Positions 12,370 through 23,393 of a stretch of DNA of 64,000 bases are shown here, piece by piece (positions within the stretch are counted from its first letter, which is position 1; the number at the start of each line of letters is the position of its first letter). The notes under the pieces are model-generated. The model did no database searches, was not told the origin of the DNA, and was given only the letters and a program-made list of their open reading frames with translations. The stretch covers positions 4,836,001 to 4,900,000 of the forward strand of contig JAGPXD010000004.1 in NCBI GenBank assembly GCA_020746995.1. The letters run 5' to 3'. This stretch comes from Plectosphaerella cucumerina. Taxonomy: Eukaryota; Ascomycota; Sordariomycetes; Glomerellales; Plectosphaerellaceae. The position numbers were made by a program, and so were the translations under genes.

Positions 12370-13442
12370 ATGTATGCTGCCCCTACAATACCTCCATCTC
12401 GTCCCTTTACTAACGTTCGATCCACAGGTTCACCATCAGACACGCGGCCGCCCGCGCGGTTGCGATTGCATCCCGTCGCGCCCCCCTTGCCCAGACCACC
12501 ACCATCTCCCGACAGTTCTCCATCGCGGCGCCGCGGGCGTTTGCGAGAACATGGATCGTCCGCGACCAGGAGCGACCCCTGGAACCCCTCGAGGAGACGA
12601 CCAAGCCCGGCGTCGAGTCCGGCGTGACGCTCGAGAGCGAGGCGAAGCTGGCCGAGGCGCTGGAGAACCCGGCCCCCGGCACGACAGAGGCTGAGGTCAA
12701 GCCCGCGGCCGAGGCGCACGAATCGTTCAGTCCCGTCGCCCTGTCGCCGGAGGAGAAGCAGGCCCGTACCGCTGCGATCAACGACGAGAAGAAGCGGACG
12801 CTGTTTGTGCAGAACATTTCTTGGGATGTTACCGAGGAGTCTATCCGCGAGGACTTTGCCAGCTTTGGCGAGATTGATACCATCTTCAGGGCCGGTGGCC
12901 GCGCCACGTAAGTTTCTCTTGCCCTTCCCGTCTATCCTCGCGCTGACACGCCACTCAGCTGGTGCATGATCACCTTCGCCAAGGCCGAGGCCATGCACGA
13001 GGCGGCCGAGCAGGTCAACGGCACCTTCTGGCACGGTCGTCGCATCACCGCCGTCCCGCGCAGGGCAGATGAGGAGAAGCGTGAGCCGAGACAGAACAAG
13101 TTCCAGCGCCGGGAGAGGACCACCAAGGCCCCCACGCCGTACCTGTACGTCGGCAACATGCCGTACGACATCTCCGACTCGGAGCTCACGGGCCTCTTCG
13201 ACTCGGTCGAGAACGCCACGGGCGTCCGCATCGCCACGGATCCGAGCACCGGCATGCCCCGCGGCTACGCGCACATTGACTTCCGCTCCGTCGCCGATGC
13301 TGAAAAGGCCTTTGAGACCTTCAGCCAGGTCAAGATCCGGGAACGCCAGCTGATCGTCGACTATGCCGAGAAGAGGGAGCAGTCGAAGCGCAGGCCCCCC
13401 GTCAACCGGTCGCGCAGCGAGGACTGGTCGAAGCGGGATTAG
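12370..13442 (+). CDS. Two-RRM RNA-binding protein, probably mitochondrial
   Basis: Predicted 321-aa RNA-binding protein. Exons 12370..12371, 12428..12907 and 12959..13442. The first intron splits the start codon (AT|G): the donor is GTATGC, there is a perfect TACTAAC branch site, and the acceptor is CACAG. The N-terminus MFTIRHAAARAVAIASRRAP is rich in Arg, Ala and Ser with almost no acidic residues until about residue 45, which is typical of a mitochondrial matrix presequence. RRM1 spans about residues 122-195 (RNP2 LFVQNI; RNP1 weak). RRM2 spans about residues 220-297 (RNP2 LYVGNM; RNP1 RGYAHIDF). An acidic linker precedes RRM1 and the C-terminal tail is basic (SKRRPPVNRSRS). A role in mitochondrial RNA processing or translation is inferred from the presequence only. 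Confidence 0.88.
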
Positions 13443-14422
13443 GCGGTTGCAGGGACGGCGTGTCGTTGTACGAGTAGGAGCCGGTCGGGACCGGACATGT
13501 AAAAATATGAAGACCACCACAAAGTAATCTATATTGTACATCACGATTCTCGACCCGATAAGACGATAGGCCTGGTCCCTGAGCCATCACGTGCGCCTCT
13601 GTGGCCTGCCGAATCTGGGGTAGGAGCTCGCCTCGGGACATTGCCCTCCCTCGTCTACCGGGGAGTGCGGAGCCGGGACGGTCGACCTACCCTTCCTGGC
13701 GGGGCGTGGCCGGCATCGCTGCTTTAGCCGCATTGGAGGGCTGTCCCCGACGACGCAACGTCCCGCGACTCATGAACCCGGGCACAATTCACGCCTCTTG
13801 TCTGTGCGGCTCACCGGCGCGTCCGCGAGGTTTCCTGCACCGCCGCGCCGCCGCGGACAGGCCGACGTCTTGTAGTTTCGTTCAGCCCGACGCGGGGCCG
13901 GGGCGCGGGCAGGGACGGTCCTGGGAGGAGTGTAGTCAGGCGAGCCGGGTGGGAGTCCGGGGCCCGTGTCGGGGGACATTCGTGATGGAGAGTACCGCAT
14001 GAGCTCCGTGCGGGAGGCGGGTTGCATTCTGGGATGGCAGCATTGGCAGGGGAGTTTCCCCGAGGCTGCGCATTCACATGTCAACGAAGAGGAAAGTAAC
14101 CCTTGTCCTGGCTGTTGATGCAGAAAGTCAAAGTGATGGCCTGTCAACTTCCCTGGCAATATCACCTTCCGGTCATTGGAGCCAAGCCAAGGGAGGCTAC
14201 CTTGTCGAGGAGGTCTGGTGGAGGAGGGTGGGAAGAGCCTCATCCTAACGGTGGGAGATGTCAAGCACAGCCGAGACTGGTCACGGTCCGTCGACATCCC
14301 GAGCAGACGCACAGAGCGGTACAGATTTCCGACGAGGGTGGTATCTCATGGACCTTGCTCTAGAAATCCACAAACCAAAACCTCTCGCCATAACTCCCCG
14401 CCCCTTGCCCTTCAAGGACACT
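13443..14422. other. Intergenic region after RRM gene
   Basis: Only short unsupported frames are present. It separates the RRM gene from the 3' end of the frameshifted SDR, so it should contain two 3' UTRs. Confidence 0.55.
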
Positions 14423-15487
14423 CTAACCAACAACACGCCGGATCACGGTCTCCGTCATCTCCATAATTCTGCCCTGAGTCCCATCGGATTTGTAGCGCGT
14501 CAAGATAGCACTGGGTCTGCAAGGCTCGCCGTTCCATGCCAATCTGCGTACAGAGCCCTCAATCAGGCCTTTTTCTCCCCGGGGCGCAAATACACTTGAC
14601 GTCGCAGCGTACACATGGCGTTCCCCGGACTCGCTCAAGCTGACGGTAAAAGGTCTCGCAAGTGTGGACATGACCAGTCGTCCGACAGTCGCGATGCCAC
14701 GCCCGAGACCTTGGGTAATTCCAGTGCCACGGACAACGCCGGGGTAAACGTGCAAGAAGGAAATATCGGGATGTGACCGGGCCAATTCGTCCATGGCCAG
14801 AGACGTCATTGTGATGGATTGGTTCGATGCGACTTGGAGGCTGTAATTGTTGGTGACTTCGATGTCATCGGTGACAATCTCGCTTTCGTTGCCGGCACCG
14901 AGCACGCTTACGACACGGGCAGGTGCCGTGTCGGCGGCCTGGTGCAGTAAAGGGAGGAAGTTGTTGATGAGCCGTATTCGGAGAAGTACTGGAGAGAGAT
15001 CATCATGTCCAGCCCTTCAGAGGTCTCTGTCGGGAGCATTAGTCGTTGTGGTCTGGTAGCCGCGATAGTTGATGTACTTGCCTTGGCGCCCCTTGAGGCT
15101 GAGAAACCCCTGAGAAAGGAAAAGCAGGTTGACCTTCTTCTCCTTCTCGCTGACAATCTTCAGCACCTGATCGGCATTGCGGAGGATCGTCAGGTCGGCT
15201 TGAATGAAGAAGACTGTGGCGGAGGGGTTCAGCTGCTGCAGTTCCCGGACGATACTAGAGCCCTTGGTCGAGTTCCTTCCCACGAGATAGACCCTCGGGC
15301 TTTCTGTGAGTCGCACGAACTCCCTGCAAGTGGCCTCCCCGATGCCACTGGTCGCACCAGCTGTACGACGCTGTCAGCTTCCCTCGACAATTGCTTTTGT
15401 GATAGACGTACCGAACACCGCAACGAGTCCTGGCGGCGCTTCTCGGAGGCGGTTATTAGACTGACGGACTTGACTCAGAGAAGGCAT
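14423..15487 (-). pseudogene. Short-chain dehydrogenase/reductase with frameshift
   Basis: SDR-superfamily protein read as complement(14423..15026, 15082..15360, 15412..15487). The nucleotide-binding motif AGATSGIGEA is assembled across intron 1. Strand-helix segments RVYLVGRN and FIQADLTILRNADQV and the LLFLSQGFLSLKGR block follow, as in a fungal-specific SDR subfamily. Intron 2 uses a GC donor (AAG|GCAAGT). At about 14980/14981 the frame must change by one base: upstream reads EGLDMMISLQYFS, downstream resumes as RIRLINNFLPLLHQAAD. No splice pair bridges this, so one base is missing from either the genome or the consensus. The canonical YxxxK is not evident (NYSLQVASN instead). The divergent neighbour at 15936 is also disrupted. 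The ATG at 15487 is preferred; an in-frame non-ATG extension upstream lacks support. Confidence 0.7.
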
Positions 15488-15935
15488 GGCTATGATATGA
15501 AAGCTTTCGGTCCTAACGAATGAGTGTTGGCTGACTGCTGTGGTGCTGTGAGACAAAATGCTGGGTTCCTTTGCGCTGCAGCAAATGTACAAATGAATGA
15601 GAGAGGAAATTCTCTGATTTATCTACAACGCCGACATGCTTGACTGCTCGCGACTTGTACATCTCATCTCAGTATCGAATTTGAGACACCCAAGTACAAT
15701 CCCTAGCTTCTCGGCCACGGCACAAGCCGTACCTACTAGGCTGCCGTCGCAAAAGAGGGCCGTTATGGTTTAGCGTCGAGATGCTCGGCGCCCGGCAATG
15801 ATCCATTGGATTGGGCTAGTGCATCAAATAAGCTTGACACTCCTGCGTGACCTCACTGTTCTCAGACCGTGAACTCCTTCACACCTTCGCCGTCAGCCTC
15901 TGCAGCCACCTACCTACCTATCAGAAGCCTTTGAA
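15488..15935. promoter_or_regulatory. Divergent promoter region SDR / Zn2Cys6
   Basis: A 448-bp region between two divergent start codons, so it should carry both promoters. It contains a TACC-rich stretch near 15909-15920. No clear TATA box or palindrome stood out. Confidence 0.4.
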
Positions 15936-17559
15936 ATGGTCAATACGGGTCGCCCGTCGCGGGGCTGCACCTCCTGCAAGGAGCGGAAGGTCAAGGTATG
16001 ACCCCAGCACTTGAAGCTCCACTCAGATCCCCTTCTCACAGGACTTGTCGTCTTGGATCCAGTGCGATGAGCAGAAGCCTTCCTGCAGCCGCTGTATACG
16101 CCTCAAGATCACATGTGCCGGCTATGCCGACTCATGGACCCTGTCGCTTCGTCAGCAAGATGCCCATGTGGCAGAGCTTGTACGCCGAAGGGTGCAGAAG
16201 GCTCAGCGTCGACGAGCCGAGGATCCGAATCCCGTGGTCCAGACCCTGCAAATCAGCCCCGAGGCGTCTAGCTTACCCAGGTTCTTTCATGACTATTGCT
16301 CTAGGTCCGGCATTACCTTTCTAGAATGCTTGGCGGATAGCTATTCCTCCGGCTCCGGTTCATGCCTCCCATATGCCATCGACGCCACCGCCCTGGCTAG
16401 TTTGTCTCGCCAGCAGCATCAGACGGATCTCATGGCCGACGCCAGGACATCATACGGGAAGGCCATCACCGGCTTACGCGAAGCGATTCATCAGCAGTCG
16501 TTGGTGAAGGATGACTCGGTGCTCATTACTCTGTTTGTGCTGGGGATGTTCCAGGTACGTACAGGACCCTTTCCCCCGGATCAACCCCCCACTATCCGTT
16601 ATTGATCACCATGTACTGACGACGCCCTGGCAGACCGTTGCAGATGAATTTTCTTTCCAGAAGAGTCCCACTTCGGAGCCGGGGTGCCAGCCTCATGCTC
16701 AGGGCGCTTTGGCACTACTACGGTATCGTGCAGAGCACCGACTTGCAACGTCCCTAGACCAAGGGCTCTTGGTGTTCTTCCGGCACATCAGAGTGAGCAC
16801 CAACTAACAAGACCATCTGGTGGCAAGTTCGGCTGCATCGCTGACTTGTTTTCCACGCAGCTGATGGAACTTCTTATGACTCCCGATCGTATCCCGACGC
16901 TTTGGTACGAGCTCGATACGTTCGTGAACACTTTGCCCGACGGACCTATCCTGGAGCCCCTACTTCGTCGAGCCGCCGAGTTCAGGATCACTTTCATGGC
17001 CCATGAGCTCTCGCCCTTCAATGACAGAGATACGCAATCTTCCGGCATTGCCGCTCAAGAGCTCATCAATCGTGGGCTGGCGCTGGCCCAGGACCTGCAG
17101 AATGCGGCCGATGCACTTACACATCGTCATGGCACCAGAAGTCATCCTTCCTCAAGTTTTGGCGGCTACATTACGATATCGAGCGCAACCAATATCGATA
17201 TCGCGAGTTGCCTCTGACTGACAGTACGACTTCATGTCCAGGAGATGGTTTCCAAGCTGGGAGACACTGTACTCACAGGCTCTTTGCCTGGACAGCCGGA
17301 TACCACGGCATCGGCTGCACATTTGTTGAGGAAGACATCAGGAGTTCTCGACAACCGGACTTGCCGAGAAAAGCAGGGGCTGGGGTCTCAAGCCTTCACG
17401 TTGTTCTGGCCCCTGGCAGCAGTGCTTCAGTCTCCGCTGGCAAGGGAGGAAGAGAAAGTTCTAGCAAAGAAGAAGCTCGTGGAGGTTGGCAATCTTTCAG
17501 GGTTTGGCCTCGCTCTCATGCACAGCAAATCGCACATCCAGAGGGAGACCAGGACCTGA
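15936..17559 (+). pseudogene. Zn2Cys6 transcription factor, probable frameshift
   Basis: Predicted regulator next to the divergent SDR. Exons 15936..15995, 16063..16554, 16634..16792, 16861..about 17223 and 17279..17559. The zinc cluster (GCTSCKERKVK, then CDEQKPSCSRC, ending at ITC) is split by intron 1 directly before the third cysteine. The middle contains family-typical segments (QGALALLRYRAEHRL; WYELDTFVNTLP; AQDLQNAADAL) and the last exon has QGLGSQAFTLFWPLAAVL. The exon from 16861 runs into a stop at 17215. The frame that reads TSSWHQKSSFLKFW becomes available if one AC of ACAC at 17119-17122 is removed, and it then reaches a GTACGA donor at 17224. I therefore infer a 2-nt insertion. 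The last intron and this shift are the weakest parts of the model; the N-terminal two thirds are firm. Confidence 0.6.
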
Positions 17560-18029
17560 CTCAGGGGAGTAACGGAAATAAGAAAACTAGGAGCAGCGTT
17601 TCGTGAAGCAGTGCTCGCGGCTTTTGCCGAGGCCTTTGGGATCGCTTCGATTGCCAGATCAAAATGAATTCGATTTTGCACGCCGGAGTTAAAACATTGA
17701 ACATGCCATGATGGCCCATGGACCGGACTTGCGACCGCCAGCAAGCCGTCTCAGGGAAGTCCCGTTCCGGCCTTCACGAATGGTGGAGATCGCTTTTGAG
17801 CCAATCAATCGCCATCATCGCATGGACGACCAGAAATGGTAACGAGCTGGCGAGGGACAACATGGTGATCACCAGGCAGCAAAGAGATGTTCAAAGATTT
17901 ATATTTTGACGAATTCCTCAGTATTTCTGAGCCTTGGTATTCTCAATAACCACACGCAACTGTCACAACCCTCTTTCCAGCTTACCCAAAGACAACCTCT
18001 CCCCCCTTCCATCAAACTCCGTCAGCATC
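17560..18029. other. Intergenic region before GFA gene
   Basis: No gene seen. It contains the promoter and leader of the GFA-domain gene. Confidence 0.5.
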
Positions 18030-18520
18030 ATGACTTCCGGATCCTGTCTCTGTGGTGGTGTCAAGATCGTCATTGACGGGGAGCCCATGGCATCTGTAGG
18101 TTCATTTGCCGCGGATTCAAGCTGGCATTGCGGAGGGGAGGAATTGCGCACAGCACTAACGAGCCCCAGGCCCTCTGCCACTGTTTCGACTGCCGGAAGA
18201 CATCTGGCAGCGCCTTCGGCTTCAACTGGGTGGTCCGAAAGGACCAACTCGCCATCACCGGGTCGGGCAACATCAGAGAGTACACCAAGCCGGCTCAGAA
18301 CGGCAATCCCGTTACGAACCACTTCTGCGTCGGATGTGGAACGACTTTGTGGAGAGATGGCCCGGCCACTGAGGGCATTTGCTATCTCAAGGCTGGAATT
18401 CTGGATGATCCTGAGGAGGTCGACAAGAGGAACCCAAAGGCGGAGATCTTCACGACTAGGAGGATCAGCTGGATGAGCCCCGTTGAGGGGGCTTTCCAAA
18501 AGAAGGAGCTGGAAGAGTAG
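18030..18520 (+). CDS. GFA / CENP-V family zinc protein
   Basis: Predicted 138-aa protein of the glutathione-dependent formaldehyde-activating (GFA) fold. Exons 18030..18095 and 18170..18520; the intron has a GTAGGT donor, a CACTAAC branch site and a CCCAG acceptor, phase 0. Zinc-binding cysteine motifs are in the expected order: SCLCGG near the N-terminus, ALCHCFDCRKTSGSAFGF after the intron, and NHFCVGCGTTLWRDG further on. The length matches single-domain fungal members. Despite the family name, most members have no proven formaldehyde activity, so only a small zinc-thiolate protein that may act on glutathione adducts can be claimed. It is intact, unlike the two genes to its left. Confidence 0.88.
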
Positions 18521-19173
18521 TGCGTCTTGACGGGAAGGGGCCTCTCTTGTAGCATCTCTGTACAGAATGGTGTACACCGCTTTCTGCCAGACTCCTGCTT
18601 CCTGATATTTCTGATGTTTCGTGATCGATTCGAGTGTAATGATTGTCGAGCTTCTCAACGACGCTAGCCTGGCAGATACATGCTGCCGCATTGTACGCTT
18701 CGGAATAACGACATGGCGAATCGCGTCGTACGACCTAGATCTGGACGATAATGCAAGGACGCGAGATGCATCTAGGAAGAAGAGGAAGTTGGGCGTCGGA
18801 CGTGGACCGGAGGGAACTGGGGCGATGGGCGACATCGCTGATGACTAAAGCGGCAGCCCCGCTAACATTTGATTGCCCCCGACCGGGACTGGAGCCTCGG
18901 TACTTTTCCCCGCTGCCGACCGCCGCTTCTTCTCCAGCATGCGTCAGGGCTCTTCCCGAGCCAACACCGACAACCTTACCAAGCACCTCCGCAACACCAC
19001 CTCGACCCGGCACGAGAGCTTGCTTCCTCACATCACCTCCATCTCCCATCCCGACACATCTACCCTCGAGCACCTGCACCTGCACCTCCGCCTCCATCAG
19101 ACGCCCTTCCGACAACCACACAGCATCTCCCACCCCGCCATCCCGAGGCCACCGCCACCCTCGCCTCGCCATC
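18521..19173. other. Intergenic region upstream of PEX5
   Basis: No gene seen. The right half is C- and A-rich with few G, as in a fungal 5' leader, and probably is the PEX5 leader. Confidence 0.55.
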
Positions 19174-21151
19174 ATGTCGTTCCTCGGTGGTGGCGCCGAG
19201 TGCTCGTCCGCCGGCAACCCGCTCAGCCAGTTCCAGAAGCACGTACAAGACGACAAGCAGCTGCAAAGGGATAGACTTTCCCAGAGAGGGCCCAATGCCT
19301 TAGCCGGCGGTTTCCGCAGCGGCGGTGCCAGCGCGTCCCAGGATGAAGTACGTACCCTCGGCCGCTCCTCGTCGAATCCTAAGCTAATAGCAACTTTAGA
19401 TGATGAACGGCTTCCTCAACCAAGCTCCCTCCCTCCAACAAGATATTCCGATGCACAATGGATCCATCCACGTCGACCACGCCCACGCCGTGCACCTCCG
19501 TGCCGCCTCGACATCCCCTACCTGGGCCAACGAGTTCTCGAACCAGGCCAACATGGAGTCAGCATTCCAGGCCCCGCCGGGCACCGCCTTCAGCCCCGAA
19601 GACTTTGCGCGCTTCCAGCAGATGAACCAGTCGTCATCACGGGCGAGTCCCATGCCTTCTCAGGCCAACATGCCGCAGCAGCCGATGGGTCAGTCAAGCA
19701 TGAACTTCCCTTACAGCCAGGGTATGATGATGGGTGGCCCCATGTACCAGGGCATGTATCAGTCTCCCATGATGCAGCAGCAGCAGCAACAGCCGCAGGA
19801 TGCCAAGGGCAAGGGCAAGCTGGTGGAGCTGGACGATACAAAGTGGGAGGAGCAGTTTGCGCAGCTGGAGCTGCAGTCCAAGGAGGAGCAAGAGGCCCGC
19901 GCCGCGGACCGCGAATTGGGTGACATGGACAAGGCCATGCAGTCAGAGACGAACGAGTTTGGCGATTTCGAGTCGATATGGAAGGGCATCCAGGCCGAGA
20001 CGGCAGCGTCAAAGGGCATGTCGGATGAGGACGTGTTCGACAAGTTCGACAGCGGCGACTGGGCGCCACCCGACTTCCAAGGCATGCAGGGCGACTATTG
20101 GGGCGGGCGGCTGGGCGACCCCATTGTGGAGCCGTACCTGTTCGAGGAGGACAACATCTTCAGCAACGAGAAGAACGCCTTTGAGGAGGGCGTGCGTATC
20201 ATGCGCGAGGGCGGCAACCTGTCGCTGGCAGCGCTGGCGTTCGAGGCGGCGACACAGCAGAACCCAGACCACGTGCAGGCGTGGGTGTACCTGGGCCAGG
20301 CGCAGGCACAGAACGAGAAGGAGACAGCGGCGCTACGGGCGCTCGAGCAGGCGATCAAGCTCGACCCCAACAACCAGGCGGCCCTCATGGCGCTGGCCGT
20401 GTCGTACACCAACGAGGGCTACGACTCGACGGCCTACCGCACGCTCGAGCGCTGGCTGTCAGTACGGTACCCGCAGATCATCTCGCCCACCGACCTGCAT
20501 CCGCCAGCCGAACTTGGCTTCACCGACCGGCAGAACTTGCGCGACAAGGTGACCAACCTCTACATCCAGGCGGCGCAGCTTTCGCCCGACGGCGAGCACA
20601 TGGACCCCGACGTACAGGTCGGATTGGGCGTGCTCTTCTACGGCGCCGAGGACTACGCCAAGGCCGTCGACTGCTTCACATCAGCGCTCAACTCATCCGT
20701 CATGGGCGACTCGACCCAGCAGGAGAACGTGCACCTGCTCTGGAACCGACTGGGCGCGACCCTGGCCAACTCGGGCCAAAGCGAGGAGGCCATCGCCGCT
20801 TACGAAAAGGCTCTCAGCATGAACCCCAACTTTGTGCGGGCGCGCTATAACCTCGGCGTCAGCTGCATCAACATTGGCTGCCACGAGGAAGCCGCTGGTC
20901 ACTTCCTGGCAGCTCTGAGCATGCATAAGGCTATCGAGCGCAGCGGCCGTGCCCAGGCTTACGAGATTCTGGGCGGCGGCAGCGGCGTCGACCTGGACGA
21001 GAAGCTAGACCGCATGACGGCGCAGAACCGGAGCTCAACGCTGTATGACACGCTGCGACGCGTCTTCACACAGATGGGCCGGCGGGACTTGGCGGACAAG
21101 GTGGTGGCGGGCGTCGATCCGGACGTGTTCCGGGGCGAGTTTGACTTTTGA
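19174..21151 (+). CDS. PEX5: PEX5, peroxisomal targeting signal 1 receptor
   Basis: Cycling receptor that binds C-terminal SKL-type signals in the cytosol and delivers matrix proteins to the peroxisome. Exons 19174..19347 and 19400..21151 give 641 aa. The N-terminus MSFLGGGAECSSAGNPLSQF is diagnostic: the conserved Cys near position 10 is the residue monoubiquitinated for receptor recycling in the family. The disordered N-half carries WxxxF-type motifs for PEX14/PEX13 docking (WANEF near residue 100, WEEQF near 206) and others less canonical. TPR repeats occupy about residues 320-590 (for example LAALAFEAATQQNPDHVQAW, VRARYNLGVSCINIGCHEEA). The gene converges on PXMP4, with only 226 bp between stop codons. 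No disruption is seen. Confidence 0.97.
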
Positions 21152-21377
21152 GGAGAAGCAGGAGGGGATGGTGTTCCAGGGTAGGCCCAAGATTTACATA
21201 GAGTTCTTACAGATGACTCTGTCGGACCTTGACGTTGATGAATAGGACGTGTCACATGCAAATAGTCCCAAGCCAAGTGATCCAAACAGCACGTCTTTCC
21301 ATGTGATCTATGCGATCTAGATGAACCCAAGATGTACAGCCAACGCCAGCGCCGGTAAATGCAATGCCTCGCTTCTC

Positions 21378-22189
21378 CTACTTGTTGTGCCACAGGAAGT
21401 TCCGCAGCGAATCCCAATCGTCCGAGTCCCGGTAGATGTAGGTCATGCTGCTGCGCAGGCTGCCCTGCAGGTCCTCGGGGTACCAGCGGAAGAGCCACAT
21501 GACAAGCCCCCAGCTGCCGGCGGCGAAGACGGGCCAGGCGTGCTGGGTGATGGCTTCGCTGACGCCCTCGCGGCTGATTATCGGCAGCCCCGTGTCCCAG
21601 CGGCCGGGTTGGTTGGCGCCGGGCGGGCGGACGGCGAGCTTGGCGAGGGCCAGGACGACGCGGGCGAAGACGTAGATGACGATCTGCATGTTGACGCTGC
21701 TGATGCGTCCGGAGCGGGAGCGGCCGCCGAAGACGATGTAGCCGCCGAGGGCGCCGGCGAGGAGGGTGTGGGCGGGCTGCTCCTTGCCCGGGGTGGGGCC
21801 GTAGTTCTTAAGGAGGAGGCAGGTGAGCTTGTAGATTGTGGCGAACTTTGCCAGGTTGCGCGCGTGCTGGCGGGTGGCGCGGAAGATGAGGGTGGCCTTT
21901 TCGCGGACGGTGCCGGAGCGGAAGAGGAGGATCATGCTGGGAGGGAGAGGTTAGTGGGAGAAGCACGAGGAGGGGGGGAGGGGGAGGGGAGACGTACACC
22001 AGCGCATGGGGGAAGCGGACTTTGCAGCCGTAGACGGCGCCGTTGCGGGCGCCTTTGAGGACGGCGAGGATGTCATGGTATTGCGGGTCGAGAATGATGC
22101 GCTCGAGGGCGGCCTGAAGGGTCAGTATGGAAAGGGAGGTGGTATGGTGGATGGAGGCGGACCTTGGCTTGCTGTAATGCGCCGTCCAT
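21378..22189 (-). CDS. PXMP4-like peroxisomal membrane protein
   Basis: Predicted 233-aa integral membrane protein of the Tim17/Tim22/Tim23/PMP24 superfamily. Exons complement(21378..21936, 21998..22113, 22163..22189); the first coding exon is only nine codons. Characteristic segments are GARNGAVYGCKVRFPHALV, LIFRATRQHARNLAKFATIYK, LAGALGGYIVFGG and NMQIVIYVFARVVLALAKLA, which give the family's hydrophobic pattern of about four membrane segments. The Gly-rich GALGGYIVFGG block is the Tim17-like signature. Human PXMP4 (PMP24) is peroxisomal and its transport role is unsettled, so only location is inferred. It lies tail to tail with PEX5, so two peroxisomal genes are physically paired. Confidence 0.87.
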
Positions 22190-23037
22190 TGTGGTGATTG
22201 TGGTGGGAGGTCGTAGGTCGGGGATGGTGGGAGGTCGTGAGGATGGGTCGTCGTCTCGTCGCCAATGTGCCTGTCGCTCTGCTGGTGTTGTAAAGTCAAT
22301 CGCCGGCTTCCAGTGTCGGTGCAGGAGGTAAGGCGGGCGCGCTGGGTCGGGTGCGTCGAGTCCCCGAGCGAGTCGTGAGGGCACCCCGACGGCAATGTGC
22401 CTCGGTCGGTCGACGGTTGCGGTTCGGCTCAGTTTGGGCGCCGGGGGCGGGCATTGCGTTTGGAGAAGTGGAGGCGGGAAGGCCTACCCCGGTTTTTCGG
22501 GTCTCCCCACTCCACGTGCCTGACTCTACGATGACGCACTGGCCATTCCTGTTTGGGCCGTTGGCTGCTGGCATGTGACAGTTTGGACGCATTGTGGTGA
22601 TGGTTCTTGGAGGTAAGGCAGGATGGACGCATGTGCGATGTGTACTCATTGAAAAAAAAATAGGCTCTTGGATTGTGATAGGAAGAGTTGTATAGATCGG
22701 TTTAGGAGTCGATGAACAAGCAAGGTGACTTGAGCGATTCTGATGAACGTCGATTTGCATCGCGCGCTGGCTCTGACTCCTGAGTGTACAATGCCATAAA
22801 AATGTATGTAAATAATGCAGTCTGGGTATGAAGGAATTAAAATGTGCACGTCAGAAGTCAATCAAGCTCAGATAGACAGCTTCTACTCATGTCCTTCGAT
22901 TCAAACTCAGACTGGGCCGTGTAAAACCCCAGCAATGGCAGCGGCATCATCAACACCCCATCTACCTATTTTGAACCAGACTTGGTGCCATACATCAAAA
23001 GCCTGATGGTACTGCTGGGACATCTTCTTGCACGACC
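22190..23037. other. Intergenic region upstream of PXMP4 gene
   Basis: No gene seen. It contains the PXMP4 promoter and the presumed 3' end of the small secreted protein gene on the same strand. Confidence 0.5.
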
Positions 23038-23393
23038 TCACACTGTCCCAGCAGCCAGCTCAAACACCTGGTTACAGGCATACAGCATGGCTCCATACCC
23101 GTCGTAGTATCCCTGCGTGAGGCTGGCAATCTCTGCGCCGACGGCTGTCTGTGAAGGAGTAAGTCATCAGCTCGGCTCCAACTCTTCTTTGGGCGGATGG
23201 AAGAACGTATGAAGGCAATACGTACACCCTGAAGAGCGGCACGGAAACCTTCGAGAATGGCAGCCGCTTGGGCAACTGGGGCTTCGAGGATGGTGCAGTT
23301 GGTGATCTCGATGGGAACAACGACAATGCCTTGGGGGGCGGCAGTGACGGAAGCCACGAGAGCGAGGAGTGCGAAGAAGCGGTTGCAATGCAT
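23038..23393 (-). CDS. Small secreted protein, 92 aa
   Basis: Exons complement(23038..23148, 23226..23393); GTACGT donor and CACAG acceptor, phase 0. The second ATG of the frame is used because it starts a clean signal peptide (MHCNRFFALLALVASVTAAP, cleavage predicted near residue 19). The mature part is about 73 residues with only two cysteines (NCTILE and YACNQ), Ala-rich helices (QAAAILEGFRAALQG; GAEIASLTQGYYDGYGAM) and no family I recognise. The mature Cys pair could form one disulfide. A TATAAA element lies on the coding strand at 23558-23563, about 165 bp upstream. A hydrophobic helical surface or cell-wall protein or an effector is possible; function unknown. Confidence 0.75.

Noticed and set aside
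12327..13544. 405-codon frame antisense to the RRM gene
   Set aside because: Mirror of the GC-biased codons of the RRM gene; the sense strand has two clear RRMs and correct splicing.
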